NCBI GenBank assembly: GCA_938020565.1
Contig: CALIHP010000073.1
Span: 1-43,165 of the forward strand
Direction of reading: 5' to 3'
DNA from: an uncultured Anaerolineaceae bacterium
Lineage (GTDB): Bacteria; Chloroflexota; Anaerolineae; Anaerolineales; Anaerolineaceae
Length of the DNA stretch: 43,165 nucleotides
The translations under genes were made by a program, and so were the position numbers. The notes under the pieces were generated by a model, which was given only the letters and a program-made list of their open reading frames with translations, was not told the DNA's origin and ran no database searches. Positions 1 through 7,674 of this stretch are shown here, one piece after another. The first letter of the stretch is position 1; each line of letters begins with the position of its first letter.

Positions 1-384
1 CGGAAGGAACGGTTTTCCGACGAAAGCCTGCGTCCCGCGCTGGACCTTTCGGAAGCGTCGGCCGCGGCGAAGGCGAGCGGCTCCATGGCGCTGATCCAGG
101 CGCTGGGAAGTATCCGGCGTCATACGCCGGCCCTGCGGGACGGGGCGTATACGGAGCTGCTGCTGACGAATCGGCAGTACGCTTTTTCGCGCGCCAACGG
201 GGACGAGACGGCGCTGATCGCGGTCAACAACGACGATCAGCCGGTGCGCGTCGAAGTCGCGGCGTCCGGCCGTTTTATCGAAGCGCTGACTGGCGAAATC
301 CGGGAAGCTTCGGACGGGCGGCTGCCGCTGGACCTTGGAGGGAACGATGGTCAGATCTGGATCAGGAGCAGAGCCGGATCGTAA
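1..384 (+). CDS. GH13 alpha-glucan hydrolase, C-terminal fragment
   Basis: The open frame runs in from the left edge and stops with TAA at 382-384, so only about the last 127 residues are present. The text resembles the end of the (beta/alpha)8 barrel and the C-terminal beta-sandwich of GH13 enzymes such as cyclomaltodextrinase, neopullulanase or alpha-glucosidase. IRRHTPALRDG is the usual helix after the barrel, followed by a strand region with YAFSRANGDE and LIAVNNDDQPV, where the host family carries 'R..G....LVVLNN'. The catalytic Asp/Glu/Asp residues lie outside the window, so the exact substrate (maltodextrin, starch or trehalose) cannot be read. The internal ATG at 85 is not the true start. 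Family assignment is fairly secure; the specific enzyme is unknown. Confidence 0.75.
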   Translation, partial: RKERFSDESLRPALDLSEASAAAKASGSMALIQALGSIRRHTPALRDGAYTELLLTNRQYAFSRANGDETALIAVNNDDQPVRVEVAASGRFIEALTGEIREASDGRLPLDLGGNDGQIWIRSRAGS

Positions 385-505
385 GAAAAAGCGCAAGAAA
401 AACGGTCTCCGGACGACGCAGCGCGTTATTAAGACCACGCCGGTCATTCGGGGACCATTTTCACTTGTAAAAGGGGCGACGCTTCCTGATAATACGGGGC
501 TGAGG

Positions 506-784
506 TTAAGCGATTATGTCCCCGACCTTCTCCCGGTTCTTCTCGAACCAGGCGGCCGCGAAGGGACAGGTTGGTTTGATTTTTGCGCCTTCGTCCCGCG
601 CCGCGGCGACGACAGCCTCCATCAGCTTTTCTCCGACGCCTTTCCCGCGCAGCGACGGATCGACAAACGTATGATCCAGGACCCAGACGCCATTCTCGTC
701 CTTTGGAAACGTTGCTTCGGCTAATTTTCCGCCTAAATCATAATCGAAATAAATAAACGATTGACCATCACGATTGAATTTCAT
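506..784 (-). CDS. Small GNAT-like N-acetyltransferase (YjdJ/COG2388 type)
   Basis: This 92-residue protein matches the minimal GCN5-related acetyltransferase family (Acetyltransf_CG). It has an N-terminal beta meander (GQSFIYFDYDLGGKLAEATF), then LDHTFVDPSLRGKGVGEKLM. That stretch is the acetyl-CoA pyrophosphate-binding R-G-x-G-V-G loop, followed by a helix and the family-typical ending KIKPTCPFAAAWFEKN. The start at 784 is chosen because GGAGGGA sits just upstream on the minus strand. A longer reading to 844 adds 20 residues without family resemblance. Members are single-domain cytoplasmic proteins whose acceptor substrates are mostly unknown, so only the acetyl-CoA-dependent chemistry is predicted. 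It lies downstream of the YitT gene on the same strand, about 77 nt away. Confidence 0.8.
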   Translation of the reverse strand: MKFNRDGQSFIYFDYDLGGKLAEATFPKDENGVWVLDHTFVDPSLRGKGVGEKLMEAVVAAARDEGAKIKPTCPFAAAWFEKNREKVGDIIA

Positions 785-861
785 AAAATCCCTCCAGAAA
801 AGTATGAAAACGAACTTTCCGATCGCGCGGCGGCGCGTATGCATATAAAAAAACGCGCCGT

Positions 862-1758
862 TTATTCCGGCAGCGTTTTATAAGGCTGGAACCCTTCCCC
901 CAGAACTTCGGCCGCGTGGCCGACGACCATGAAGGCGTTCGGATCGGCTTTGTGAATGATCCGCTTGAGCAGGTTGACTTCGGATCGGGCGATTACAACG
1001 TAAACGACCTTTTTTTTCTGACCGGAATAAGCCCCGGTTCCGTCTAAAAACGTTACGCCGTGCCCCATCCGCGTCATCACCGTTTCCGCGATTGCGTCCG
1101 CTTCTTCGCTGATAACGATGACCGAGCGGAAGACCGCCGATCCGACCGTGATCATTTCGGCTGCCTCGCCGGAGACGTAAATCGCAATCATTCCATACAG
1201 CGCTAAATCCCAGCCAAACGCGATCCCGCCGAGGATCACGGAAATCGAGTCGACGACGAGGTAGGACTGCGTAAGCGGAACGCCCAGGCGCTGGTTCAGG
1301 ATCCGTCCGACAATATCGGTTCCGCCGCTGGTTCCCGATCCGCGATAAACGAGCCCGAAGCCGACCCCGAGAATCGACGCGCCGAAGAGCGAATTCAGGA
1401 GCAGGTCATGCGTCAGGGCGACCGGGCCGATCGTCTCCGTCAGGAGATCGGTAAACAGCGAAAACAAGGCGACCGCGAAAACGGTTCGCAGCGCAAATTT
1501 CCGTCCGCCTAAATAACGCCAGCCCAGAATAAACAGCGGGATATTCCCGATCAGCGTCATCGTCCCAATCGGGAGCGCCGTGTAATGATTAATAACCTGC
1601 GCCAGGCCGGAAATCCCGCCGCTGATCAGCCGTGCCGGGATCAGAAAGTAAACCATGCCCAGCGCCTGGATAAACGAACCGATCAGGATCAGCGTGTAGT
1701 CCCCGACCGATTCTTTCAGTTCCGGCCGATCGATTTTTTTAAATGAAAAAAGCTTCAT
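862..1758 (-). CDS. YitT family membrane protein (DUF161/DUF2179)
   Basis: This 298-residue protein has the layout of the YitT/YpjC/YqfU family. The N-terminal two thirds is hydrophobic with five or six predicted membrane segments and family motifs such as IPARLISGGISGLAQ and YRGSGTSGGTDIVGRI. The last 80 or so residues form a soluble DUF2179 domain (VIVISEEADAIAETVMTRMGHGVTFLDGTGAYSG). The family is common in Gram-positive bacteria and Chloroflexi and its transport role is not established. The start ATG at 1758 follows a weak ribosome site (TGGCTCC read on plus) and gives the usual family length. No other gene overlaps it. Confidence 0.85.
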   Translation of the reverse strand: MKLFSFKKIDRPELKESVGDYTLILIGSFIQALGMVYFLIPARLISGGISGLAQVINHYTALPIGTMTLIGNIPLFILGWRYLGGRKFALRTVFAVALFSLFTDLLTETIGPVALTHDLLLNSLFGASILGVGFGLVYRGSGTSGGTDIVGRILNQRLGVPLTQSYLVVDSISVILGGIAFGWDLALYGMIAIYVSGEAAEMITVGSAVFRSVIVISEEADAIAETVMTRMGHGVTFLDGTGAYSGQKKKVVYVVIARSEVNLLKRIIHKADPNAFMVVGHAAEVLGEGFQPYKTLPE

Positions 1759-1819
1759 TTTCCTGGCTCCATCTGAAGTCGCTCGACGAAAGGTTAAGCT
1801 AATCTTACCATCTTAATCC

Positions 1820-1837
1820 CCGGTTTCGCCAAACCGG
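1820..1837. repeat. Perfect 7-bp hairpin/inverted repeat
   Basis: CCGGTTT-CGCC-AAACCGG forms a perfect 7-bp stem with a 4-nt loop. It lies in the 5' region of the yitT-like gene. The following plus-strand TTTTC is too short for a convincing terminator. It could be an operator or a leader hairpin. Confidence 0.55.
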
Positions 1838-1859
1838 TTTTCTCGATTTTAACAGATTC

Positions 1860-1878
1860 TTTAGAATAATTTTCTAAA
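1860..1878. promoter_or_regulatory. Palindromic candidate operator upstream of exporter operon
   Basis: TTTAGAA-taatt-TTCTAAA is a perfect inverted repeat with 7-bp arms and a 5-bp spacer. It ends about 30 bp upstream of the TATAAT that faces the exporter genes and is AT-rich in a GC-rich context. The form fits a dimeric regulator site; the protein that would bind it is unknown. Confidence 0.4.
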
Positions 1879-1908
1879 CGGGCCCTGAGTCGGAAACGCG
1901 AAATAACG

Positions 1909-1914
1909 TATAAT
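1909..1914 (+). promoter_or_regulatory. -10 box (TATAAT) for exporter operon
   Basis: A perfect TATAAT sits about 150 nt upstream of the first adaptor gene. The best -35 candidate is CTGAGT at 1885-1890 with an 18-bp spacer, which is weak. Assignment rests mainly on the -10 match and on its position at the head of a long operon. Confidence 0.4.
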
Positions 1915-2065
1915 AGTGGCAAATATATACGGGTGCGATAAAAAAAGCCGAATTTATAGGCTGATTGACTGTCGGCTGCAACGATTCTGGCAGAGCTGCG
2001 TAGATAAAGAGGAATTCGGACGGAACGTACGGGCGGATCCGTCCAAGAGGAAACAAAAAGCGATT

Positions 2066-3517
2066 ATGAAACGTATGAAGCAATGGATGAACGGGAAACG
2101 AATGAAAAAAAAGAGCTTACGGACGATTTTCCTGTTGGGATTTTTCGGCGTGCTGGCGATGAGTGGCTGCAGCAGCGCGGATCAGTCGTTTGCGCTGCCG
2201 TCGGGGCACGGTCCGTATCGGACGGTTGAAGCGGAGATAACCGACTTTCCGCAGTCGCTCAGTCTCGTCGGGTACGTCGAGTCGGCGAAATCGGAAACGG
2301 TGAAATGGAAGGTCAACGGCGTAATTGAAAGCTGCGGCGCGGCGTCCGGGGACGCGGTTGAACGGGGCGATATCCTGGCGCGGCTGGAAAACGACTCGCT
2401 TTCTCCGACGGTTTTTGAGGCGGAGGCGACGAAGATCACCGCCGATACCGCGATTGACAGGATGCTGATCAGCGCCGCCGCCAAGGTCAAGGCCTATCAG
2501 GAGATGATCGACAAGGAAAAAGCGCTGGCGGACGCGAAAAAGTTCCTGGAAGGGCTGAATTACCCGGTCGCGAGCGCTTCGGACCTGAAGAGCGCTGAAA
2601 AGGCGATGATCGCCGCGCGCGACGCGTACGAAATCGCGCAGGCTGATTTTGAGGGTGTTAAGCTCCGCGCTGAAACGGACCCGGAACGTTATCAAAAGAA
2701 AGACGCGCTTCAAAAAGCGATGAACGCTTTTTTCCAGGCGAATAACGTTTACGTCTATTACCGCGACGGCGTCGGCGAAGCCGCAAAGGCGCAGGCGCGC
2801 GCCGCCGTCTTAACGGCGCAGGCGGCTTACGACGCGGCGGTTCGTGCGTATGAAGATTTTGGCGACCTGTCGTATAACTCAAACGAGCTGACCGCGAAGT
2901 TGAAAGAAGCGGATAAAGCGACGACGGTCGCGGACCGCCGGTCGCCGACGGCGGCGATCAGCGGGACGATCTCCGAAATGAACTGTGAAGCGGGAACCTA
3001 CGTTCAGGCGAACGATATTCTGGCGAAGATTGATGATTTGAATACGCTTTACTTTCGGATTAACGCTTCTGAATTTGATCTGGATAAGCTGAAGGTTGGG
3101 ATGGAAACTGATATTGTTCTGGACGCGAATCCGGGCGTCAGCCTGACTGGGTCGATCGCCGCGATCGACGCGACGGCGAAAGCGGCGGCGGACAGCGTCC
3201 CGACGTATTCCGTCCTGATTCGGATCGCGAAGCCGGCCGGCGGCGAGTCGGTTGGGAACGTTTACCCGTCGATGACCGGGGCGGCGCTGATCCATCTGAA
3301 TAACCGGGAAGGCGTGCTGTCGATTCCGATCGAAGCGCTTCGGACCGACGAAAAAGGAACGTACGTAGAAAAGTTAGTTAACGATGAGCCGCGCTGGATC
3401 GACGTCGAGACAGGCGAATTCATGGCCGGGCGGGTTGAGTTATTGGGGACCTCGATTCAAAGCGGAGATCGGCTGGTTGTTCCGGACGTTCTTCCCGCTG
3501 GATTGAGCGAACCGTAA
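2066..3517 (+). CDS. HlyD/MacA-family efflux adaptor, lipoprotein (pair 1, A-type)
   Basis: This 483-residue periplasmic or extracytoplasmic adaptor opens with a signal peptide whose lipobox LAMSGC ends around residue 34, predicting a lipid-anchored Cys. Next come a half barrel-sandwich/lipoyl segment (KWKVNGVIESCGAASGDAVERGD), a long alpha-helical hairpin rich in Ala, Lys and Asp, and the second lipoyl half (SPTAAISGTISEMNCEAGTYV). A beta-barrel domain and a membrane-proximal domain follow. Adaptors of this family link an inner-membrane transporter to the exit path. ATGs at 2066, 2075, 2087 and 2102 are all in frame; 2066 follows AAGAGGAAA, and 2102 would give a shorter n-region. It heads an eight-gene operon. 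Its helical hairpin resembles that of the adaptor at 10240 (shared YP.....DL..A pattern), suggesting duplication. Confidence 0.82.
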   Translation: MKRMKQWMNGKRMKKKSLRTIFLLGFFGVLAMSGCSSADQSFALPSGHGPYRTVEAEITDFPQSLSLVGYVESAKSETVKWKVNGVIESCGAASGDAVERGDILARLENDSLSPTVFEAEATKITADTAIDRMLISAAAKVKAYQEMIDKEKALADAKKFLEGLNYPVASASDLKSAEKAMIAARDAYEIAQADFEGVKLRAETDPERYQKKDALQKAMNAFFQANNVYVYYRDGVGEAAKAQARAAVLTAQAAYDAAVRAYEDFGDLSYNSNELTAKLKEADKATTVADRRSPTAAISGTISEMNCEAGTYVQANDILAKIDDLNTLYFRINASEFDLDKLKVGMETDIVLDANPGVSLTGSIAAIDATAKAAADSVPTYSVLIRIAKPAGGESVGNVYPSMTGAALIHLNNREGVLSIPIEALRTDEKGTYVEKLVNDEPRWIDVETGEFMAGRVELLGTSIQSGDRLVVPDVLPAGLSEP

Positions 3518-3544
3518 AATCTGGATAAAGGAAACGCATTAAAC

Positions 3545-5338
3545 ATGATGGCAAATTCAATTCAAGGAAATCCGAAAAAGAAATCGAAGCGGTCGATGAT
3601 CGTTATCCTTATTTTGCTGCTGATCCTGGCGGCGTTGGTTGTTCTGATCTGGACGACGTACAGCGCGATGCTTCGCGAATATCAGGCCGCGCGGGAAGCG
3701 ATCGCGAACGCGCCGGTTCAGACGGCGGTCGTTGAGCGTGGTGATTTATCGGAGGCGATCGATGATCTGACCGGGACGCTGCGCTCGAAACAGAGCGTTT
3801 CGCTGTACTGGAAAGCGGCGGGAACGGTCGGGTCGGTTGACGTCGCTCTCGGCGACAAAGTCGAGAAGGGCCAGGTTTTAGCCGAACTCGACGAAGGCAC
3901 GATCAGTTCGACGATCAACGAAGCGGCGGTTACGAAAGAAAAGAAAGAGAAAGAACTTGATAACCTGATCACGACCGACCTGGCGTTGGCGACTGCGTAT
4001 AACAAGATGATCACGGCTAAAAAAGCAATCGACACTGCGCAGGACGCAATTCATGCGCTCAGGCTGGCCCGGAAGAATACGACTGAGCTCAATACTTATT
4101 ATCAGGATTACCTCAACGCTCAGGCTCAGTATCAGGAAGCGCTCGCTTCCTTCGAGGAGCTGAAAGACCGGCCGGTTGACGATTTCGATCGGCAGATGGC
4201 GGCGTCGATGGTCGATGGGGCGAAGTCGGGGGTCGCGAGCGCCGAAGCGAAGTACAACTGGTACAACGGCGAAGCCGACCCGCTCGAACTGAAAAAAGCC
4301 GAGGCGACGCTTAAGCTCCGCGAGGCTGAATACGAAGACGCGGTCCGTGATTATGAGAAAATCATGAACGGTCCGACCGCGGATCAGATCCGATCGCTCG
4401 AAGCGGAGATCAACGCAGCCGCGGCGACGATGAAAACCGCGCAGATTATCGCCCCGATTACAGGGGTTATTACCGAGGTCAAGGCGGCCCCGCTTGACGT
4501 TATTCAGGCGAACGCCGCCGGGATCGTCAACGAAACGCTGGCGATCCGGATGGACGATCTTTCGAGTTATTACGTCGACGTCGATGTGCATGAGAACAAA
4601 ATCAACGCGATTCAGCTCGGGCAAAAAGTCGAACTGACGTTTGACGCGGTACCTTTTGAAACGTTTACCGGAACGATTTCGAATTTTTCGACCGTTGGAA
4701 CGGTTACGAATAATGTGGTTAAGTATTCCGTAACGGTCAAGCTTGACGGCGTCAGTCCGGAGCTGAAGCCCGGGATGGTCGCTGACTTGAAAATTATTAC
4801 GGAAGAATATAACGACGTGCTGACCGTCCCGGCTACTGCGGTTGGAATGAACATGAATGGCGAGTCGGTTGTCGCGGTTCAGGACGCCGACGGCTTGTTC
4901 ACCGACGTTGTCGTTACCGTCGGATATTCGAACGGAAAAGAAACCGAGATCTCTTCGCAGAGCGGCGGTATTTCCGAAGGGACGATCGTTCGCCGCGATT
5001 ATATCAGCGGGCTGATCCCCGGATTCGGCGGGCCGGCTGTCCCGAGCCTGTTCGGATGGCCGCTCCCCGGTTTTGCCTCGGATCAAGGCGCGCCGGAGAT
5101 ACCGATGAGCGCTGGATTTGTCGCGAGCGGGGATATGATCCCCGGAGGCGGAGCTCCGGCGGAGATGAACGGCGCGGTCATGCCGCAGGACGCCGTTCCG
5201 GAAAATATGGCTCCGGAGGATATGGCTGCGGGGGCGGAAGGCCCGATGACGGCCGGACCGGGCGCGGAAGCGGAAGCCCCGATGACGGCCGAGCCAGGCG
5301 CGGAGGCGGAAGCCCCGGCGGATTCGCCGGCGAACTGA
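3545..5338 (+). CDS. HlyD/MacA-family efflux adaptor, membrane-anchored (pair 1, B-type)
   Basis: This 597-residue adaptor has no lipobox. After a basic stretch (KKKSKRS) an uncleaved-looking TM helix spans about residues 20-39. The lipoyl half domain (LYWKAAGTVGSVDVALGDKV) is followed by a long coiled-coil hairpin and the second lipoyl half (IIAPITGVITEVKAAPLDVI). Beta-barrel and membrane-proximal domains come next. The final 110 or so residues are unusual: low-complexity Pro/Met/Gly/Ala/Glu with a repeated GAEAEAP unit, absent from the other adaptors. ATG codons at 3545 and 3548 are both possible. The gene follows the first adaptor by 27 nt and precedes the ATPase. It is homologous to the adaptor at 11800. 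The function is inferred as export; the substrate is unknown. Confidence 0.82.
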   Translation: MMANSIQGNPKKKSKRSMIVILILLLILAALVVLIWTTYSAMLREYQAAREAIANAPVQTAVVERGDLSEAIDDLTGTLRSKQSVSLYWKAAGTVGSVDVALGDKVEKGQVLAELDEGTISSTINEAAVTKEKKEKELDNLITTDLALATAYNKMITAKKAIDTAQDAIHALRLARKNTTELNTYYQDYLNAQAQYQEALASFEELKDRPVDDFDRQMAASMVDGAKSGVASAEAKYNWYNGEADPLELKKAEATLKLREAEYEDAVRDYEKIMNGPTADQIRSLEAEINAAAATMKTAQIIAPITGVITEVKAAPLDVIQANAAGIVNETLAIRMDDLSSYYVDVDVHENKINAIQLGQKVELTFDAVPFETFTGTISNFSTVGTVTNNVVKYSVTVKLDGVSPELKPGMVADLKIITEEYNDVLTVPATAVGMNMNGESVVAVQDADGLFTDVVVTVGYSNGKETEISSQSGGISEGTIVRRDYISGLIPGFGGPAVPSLFGWPLPGFASDQGAPEIPMSAGFVASGDMIPGGGAPAEMNGAVMPQDAVPENMAPEDMAAGAEGPMTAGPGAEAEAPMTAEPGAEAEAPADSPAN

Positions 5339-5384
5339 ATCAGGCGCGCCGCGCGGTTTCCGGCGCGATCAGCGATTATGGATA

Positions 5385-5407
5385 CGGGTCCCGGTGGTTG
5401 GGACCCG
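5385..5407 (+). other. Intra-operon hairpin between adaptor and ATPase genes
   Basis: CGGGTCCC-GGTGGTT-GGGACCCG is a perfect 8-bp stem with a 7-nt loop, located 21 nt before the ATPase start. No T-run follows, so it is not an intrinsic terminator. It could stabilise or process the mRNA between operon segments. Confidence 0.6.
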
Positions 5408-5428
5408 ACAGGAAGAAAAGAGATTTGA

Positions 5429-6358
5429 ATGACAGAACGAAAAGACCAAAACGTAATTCATACCGAACACCTCTGCAAATATTATGCGTTGGGGGACGTT
5501 GAGGTACGGGCGCTTCACGATATTTCGATTGATATCAACTACGGCGAATTCGCCGCGATCATGGGTCCCTCCGGATCGGGAAAGTCGACGTTGATGAATA
5601 TTCTGGGCTGTTTGGATCGACCGACGTCGGGGAGCTATCTTCTCGACGGAACGGAAGTTTCCGAAATCAGCGATAACCGCCTCGCGGAAATCCGTAACCG
5701 TAAAATCGGTTTCGTTTTCCAGAGCTTCAACCTGCTGCCGCGGATTTCGGCGTTGGAAAACGTCATGCTGCCGCTGCTGTACTCGAAAAATAAATCGAGA
5801 GCGCGCGACCGCGCCCTCGAAGCGCTCGAACAGGTTGGCCTCGCGAAGCGCTCGAAGCATAAGCCGAAGGAGCTTTCCGGCGGTCAGCAGCAGCGCGTCG
5901 CGATCGCGCGCGCGCTCGTCAACGATCCGGAGATTATCATGGCGGACGAACCGACCGGAAACCTTGATTCGAAATCCGGGAAAGAAATCATGCAGCTGCT
6001 GATCCGGCTGAATAAGGAAAACGGGAAGACGGTCCTGATGGTGACGCATGATCCCAAGATCGGCGCGGTTGTCCCGCGCGTGATTTCCGTGTTTGACGGG
6101 ATGCTCGGGTCGCAGGAGGAGCAGGAAATCCTTCAGTCCTGGCGCCAGATCGATTATAGTCAGGCGACCGAGGAAGAACGGGCGGCTGTTCGCGAAATGA
6201 TCGCGGAAAAAGCCCGCGCAAAGGCCGAATTTAACACGGCGAACGGGATCGCTGAGTCTGAAGAAGACGTTCACGCGGGAAACGCGTCCGCCGCGGAGGC
6301 GATCGCCGAGGCGTTCGGAAACGGCGGAAACGGCGCGGCGGAAAAGGAAGCGAAGTAG
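5429..6358 (+). CDS. MacB/LolD-type ABC transporter ATPase
   Basis: This 309-residue ATP-binding subunit powers the three neighbouring permeases. Walker A is GPSGSGKST (residues 46-54), the Q-loop is FQSFNLLP, the signature is LSGGQQQR, Walker B and D-loop are IIMADEPTGNLDS, and the switch His lies in LMVTHDP. These features place it in the MacB/LolD/FtsE (3.A.1.122/125-like) group, whose members drive mechanotransmission rather than channel-type transport. The core ends near residue 225; a further 80 or so residues form an acidic, Ala/Glu-rich tail not usual for the family. The start follows AAAGAGA and the stop is 32 nt before the first permease. It is the only ATPase in the operon, so it presumably serves several permease combinations. 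Confidence 0.93.
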   Translation: MTERKDQNVIHTEHLCKYYALGDVEVRALHDISIDINYGEFAAIMGPSGSGKSTLMNILGCLDRPTSGSYLLDGTEVSEISDNRLAEIRNRKIGFVFQSFNLLPRISALENVMLPLLYSKNKSRARDRALEALEQVGLAKRSKHKPKELSGGQQQRVAIARALVNDPEIIMADEPTGNLDSKSGKEIMQLLIRLNKENGKTVLMVTHDPKIGAVVPRVISVFDGMLGSQEEQEILQSWRQIDYSQATEEERAAVREMIAEKARAKAEFNTANGIAESEEDVHAGNASAAEAIAEAFGNGGNGAAEKEAK

Positions 6359-6390
6359 GGAGGCCGGGAAACGATCCGGGACAAGGCGAG

Positions 6391-7632
6391 ATGGGATTGC
6401 GGCGCCTGATATCCGAGGCTTTTCAGACCCTTCGGTCGAATAAGGGCCGTTCATTTTTGACGTTGATCGGAATCGTTATCGGGATCAGCTCGGTCATTAC
6501 GATTATTTCCGTTGGGCTCGGCGTCCAGGCGTATATCGACATGGAAACGTCGTCTCTCGGCGCGAACGTGGTCATGATCCGGGCGGGGAATTTCGTCGGC
6601 AGCGAAGACGGATATTCCCTGATTTCCCGCGGCGATCTGAACGAAATCTGCGGCTTGCCTTATGTTATCGACTGTACGCCGGTCGTTGAAGCGATTAAGG
6701 TCGCGGGCGGCGCCGGGGACCGCTCGGTCAACCTCATTCTCTACGGGTACAGCGAGTCCGGTATCGATCTGGCCGGGAACGAGCTCGTTCATGGACGCGG
6801 CTATACAAAGGAAGAGATCCTTGACGCGTCGCCGGTTATCGTCACCTGGCAGCCGGTCGCGGAACGGCTCTTCCCCGGCGTTTCGAACGGGGCGATCGGC
6901 GAAAAAATCCTGATCGATAACGTTTCGTACGAAATTATCGGCGAGTATGCCGAACGCGGCTTCGGTCAGGCGGTTACGGCGCAGTTCAGTTTCGCGTCCG
7001 TTCCGTATACCGCGATGCAGCTCCGGCACCTCGACGCAGACCGGAACCATTATGCCAGGATGATGGCGTTTGTCGATTTATCCGCTAAGCCGATCGGCGA
7101 GGCGATGGACGAAATTGAGGCCCTGCTCCGCCGGCGTCATCAGATTACCGGGAGCGAGCGATCCGATTTCATGATCACGACGTCAACTGAGATGCTTGGC
7201 ATGATTGAAACGGTGACGAAGACGTTCGTGATCTTCCTCTCCGGGGTCGCGGGAATTTCGCTTCTTGTCGCCGGGATCGGGATCATGAATATCATGCTGG
7301 TTACGGTTACCGAGCGGACCCGGGAAATCGGGCTGCGAAAAGCCGTCGGCGGGACGAACTTCGATATCCTGACGCAGTTCCTTTTTGAGGCCGCCGTGCT
7401 GTCGATGGTGGGCGGGCTGATTGGAATCGCGCTGGGGCTGGGAGCGTCGTTCTGCCTCGAAGCGGTATTCCGTTCGCTGGGGAACGGGTTTGAAATGATC
7501 CGTGCTCAGGTGGATGTCGGGGTGGTCGGGCTGACCGTCCTGTTTGCCGGGACCTTTGGAGTGGTATTCGGTTTCGCGCCGGCGCGGAGAGCGGCAAAGA
7601 TGGAACCGGTTCTGGCGCTGCGTTCGGAATAA
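6391..7632 (+). CDS. MacB/FtsX-family ABC permease 1
   Basis: This 413-residue permease has the MacB topology. One N-terminal TM follows the RSNKGRSFLTLIGIVIGISS motif. A large extracytoplasmic MacB_PCD domain spans roughly residues 45-270. Three C-terminal TMs form the FtsX domain, with GIGIMNIMLVTVTERTREIG on the coupling helix, and the family ending is PARRAAKMEPVLALRSE. In Proteobacteria the ATPase and permease are fused in MacB; here they are separate, as in Gram-positive versions. The ATG at 6391 is preceded only by a modest purine stretch (ACAAGGCGAG). It is paralogous to the two following genes, so the working transporter may be a heterodimer. Confidence 0.92.
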   Translation: MGLRRLISEAFQTLRSNKGRSFLTLIGIVIGISSVITIISVGLGVQAYIDMETSSLGANVVMIRAGNFVGSEDGYSLISRGDLNEICGLPYVIDCTPVVEAIKVAGGAGDRSVNLILYGYSESGIDLAGNELVHGRGYTKEEILDASPVIVTWQPVAERLFPGVSNGAIGEKILIDNVSYEIIGEYAERGFGQAVTAQFSFASVPYTAMQLRHLDADRNHYARMMAFVDLSAKPIGEAMDEIEALLRRRHQITGSERSDFMITTSTEMLGMIETVTKTFVIFLSGVAGISLLVAGIGIMNIMLVTVTERTREIGLRKAVGGTNFDILTQFLFEAAVLSMVGGLIGIALGLGASFCLEAVFRSLGNGFEMIRAQVDVGVVGLTVLFAGTFGVVFGFAPARRAAKMEPVLALRSE

Positions 7633-7674
7633 CCCGGTGGAACGCAGGATGGAACAGAAAAGGGAAAGTATTGG

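Larger units (their letters stand above)
1759..2065. other. Intergenic region between yitT-like gene and exporter operon
   Basis: This gap of about 300 bp separates divergent transcription units. It holds two inverted repeats (1820-1837 and 1860-1878) and a TATAAT at 1909-1914 facing the exporter operon. An open frame continues upstream of 2066 to 1916 on the plus strand, but its residues show no signal-peptide character, so I treat it as leader rather than coding. Confidence 0.5.

Noticed and set aside
1916..2065. Upstream extension of the first adaptor to 1916
   Set aside because: The added 50 residues lack signal-peptide or domain character and begin at the predicted -10 region, so transcription would start after it.
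3878..5086. Antisense frame of 402 codons opposite the adaptor at 3545
   Set aside because: It is opposite a well-formed adaptor and reads as low-complexity Arg/Asp/Asn text, so it is a shadow.
5056..5502. Frame of 148 codons overlapping the adaptor tail and ATPase start
   Set aside because: It is Arg/Gly-rich, out of frame with the adaptor repeats and stops inside the ATPase. It is explained by the repeated GGCGCGGAAGCG-type codons.
5369..6454. Antisense frame of 361 codons opposite the ABC ATPase
   Set aside because: The plus strand encodes a complete ATPase with Walker A, signature and Walker B motifs. The antisense product has no recognisable features and no ribosome site of note.
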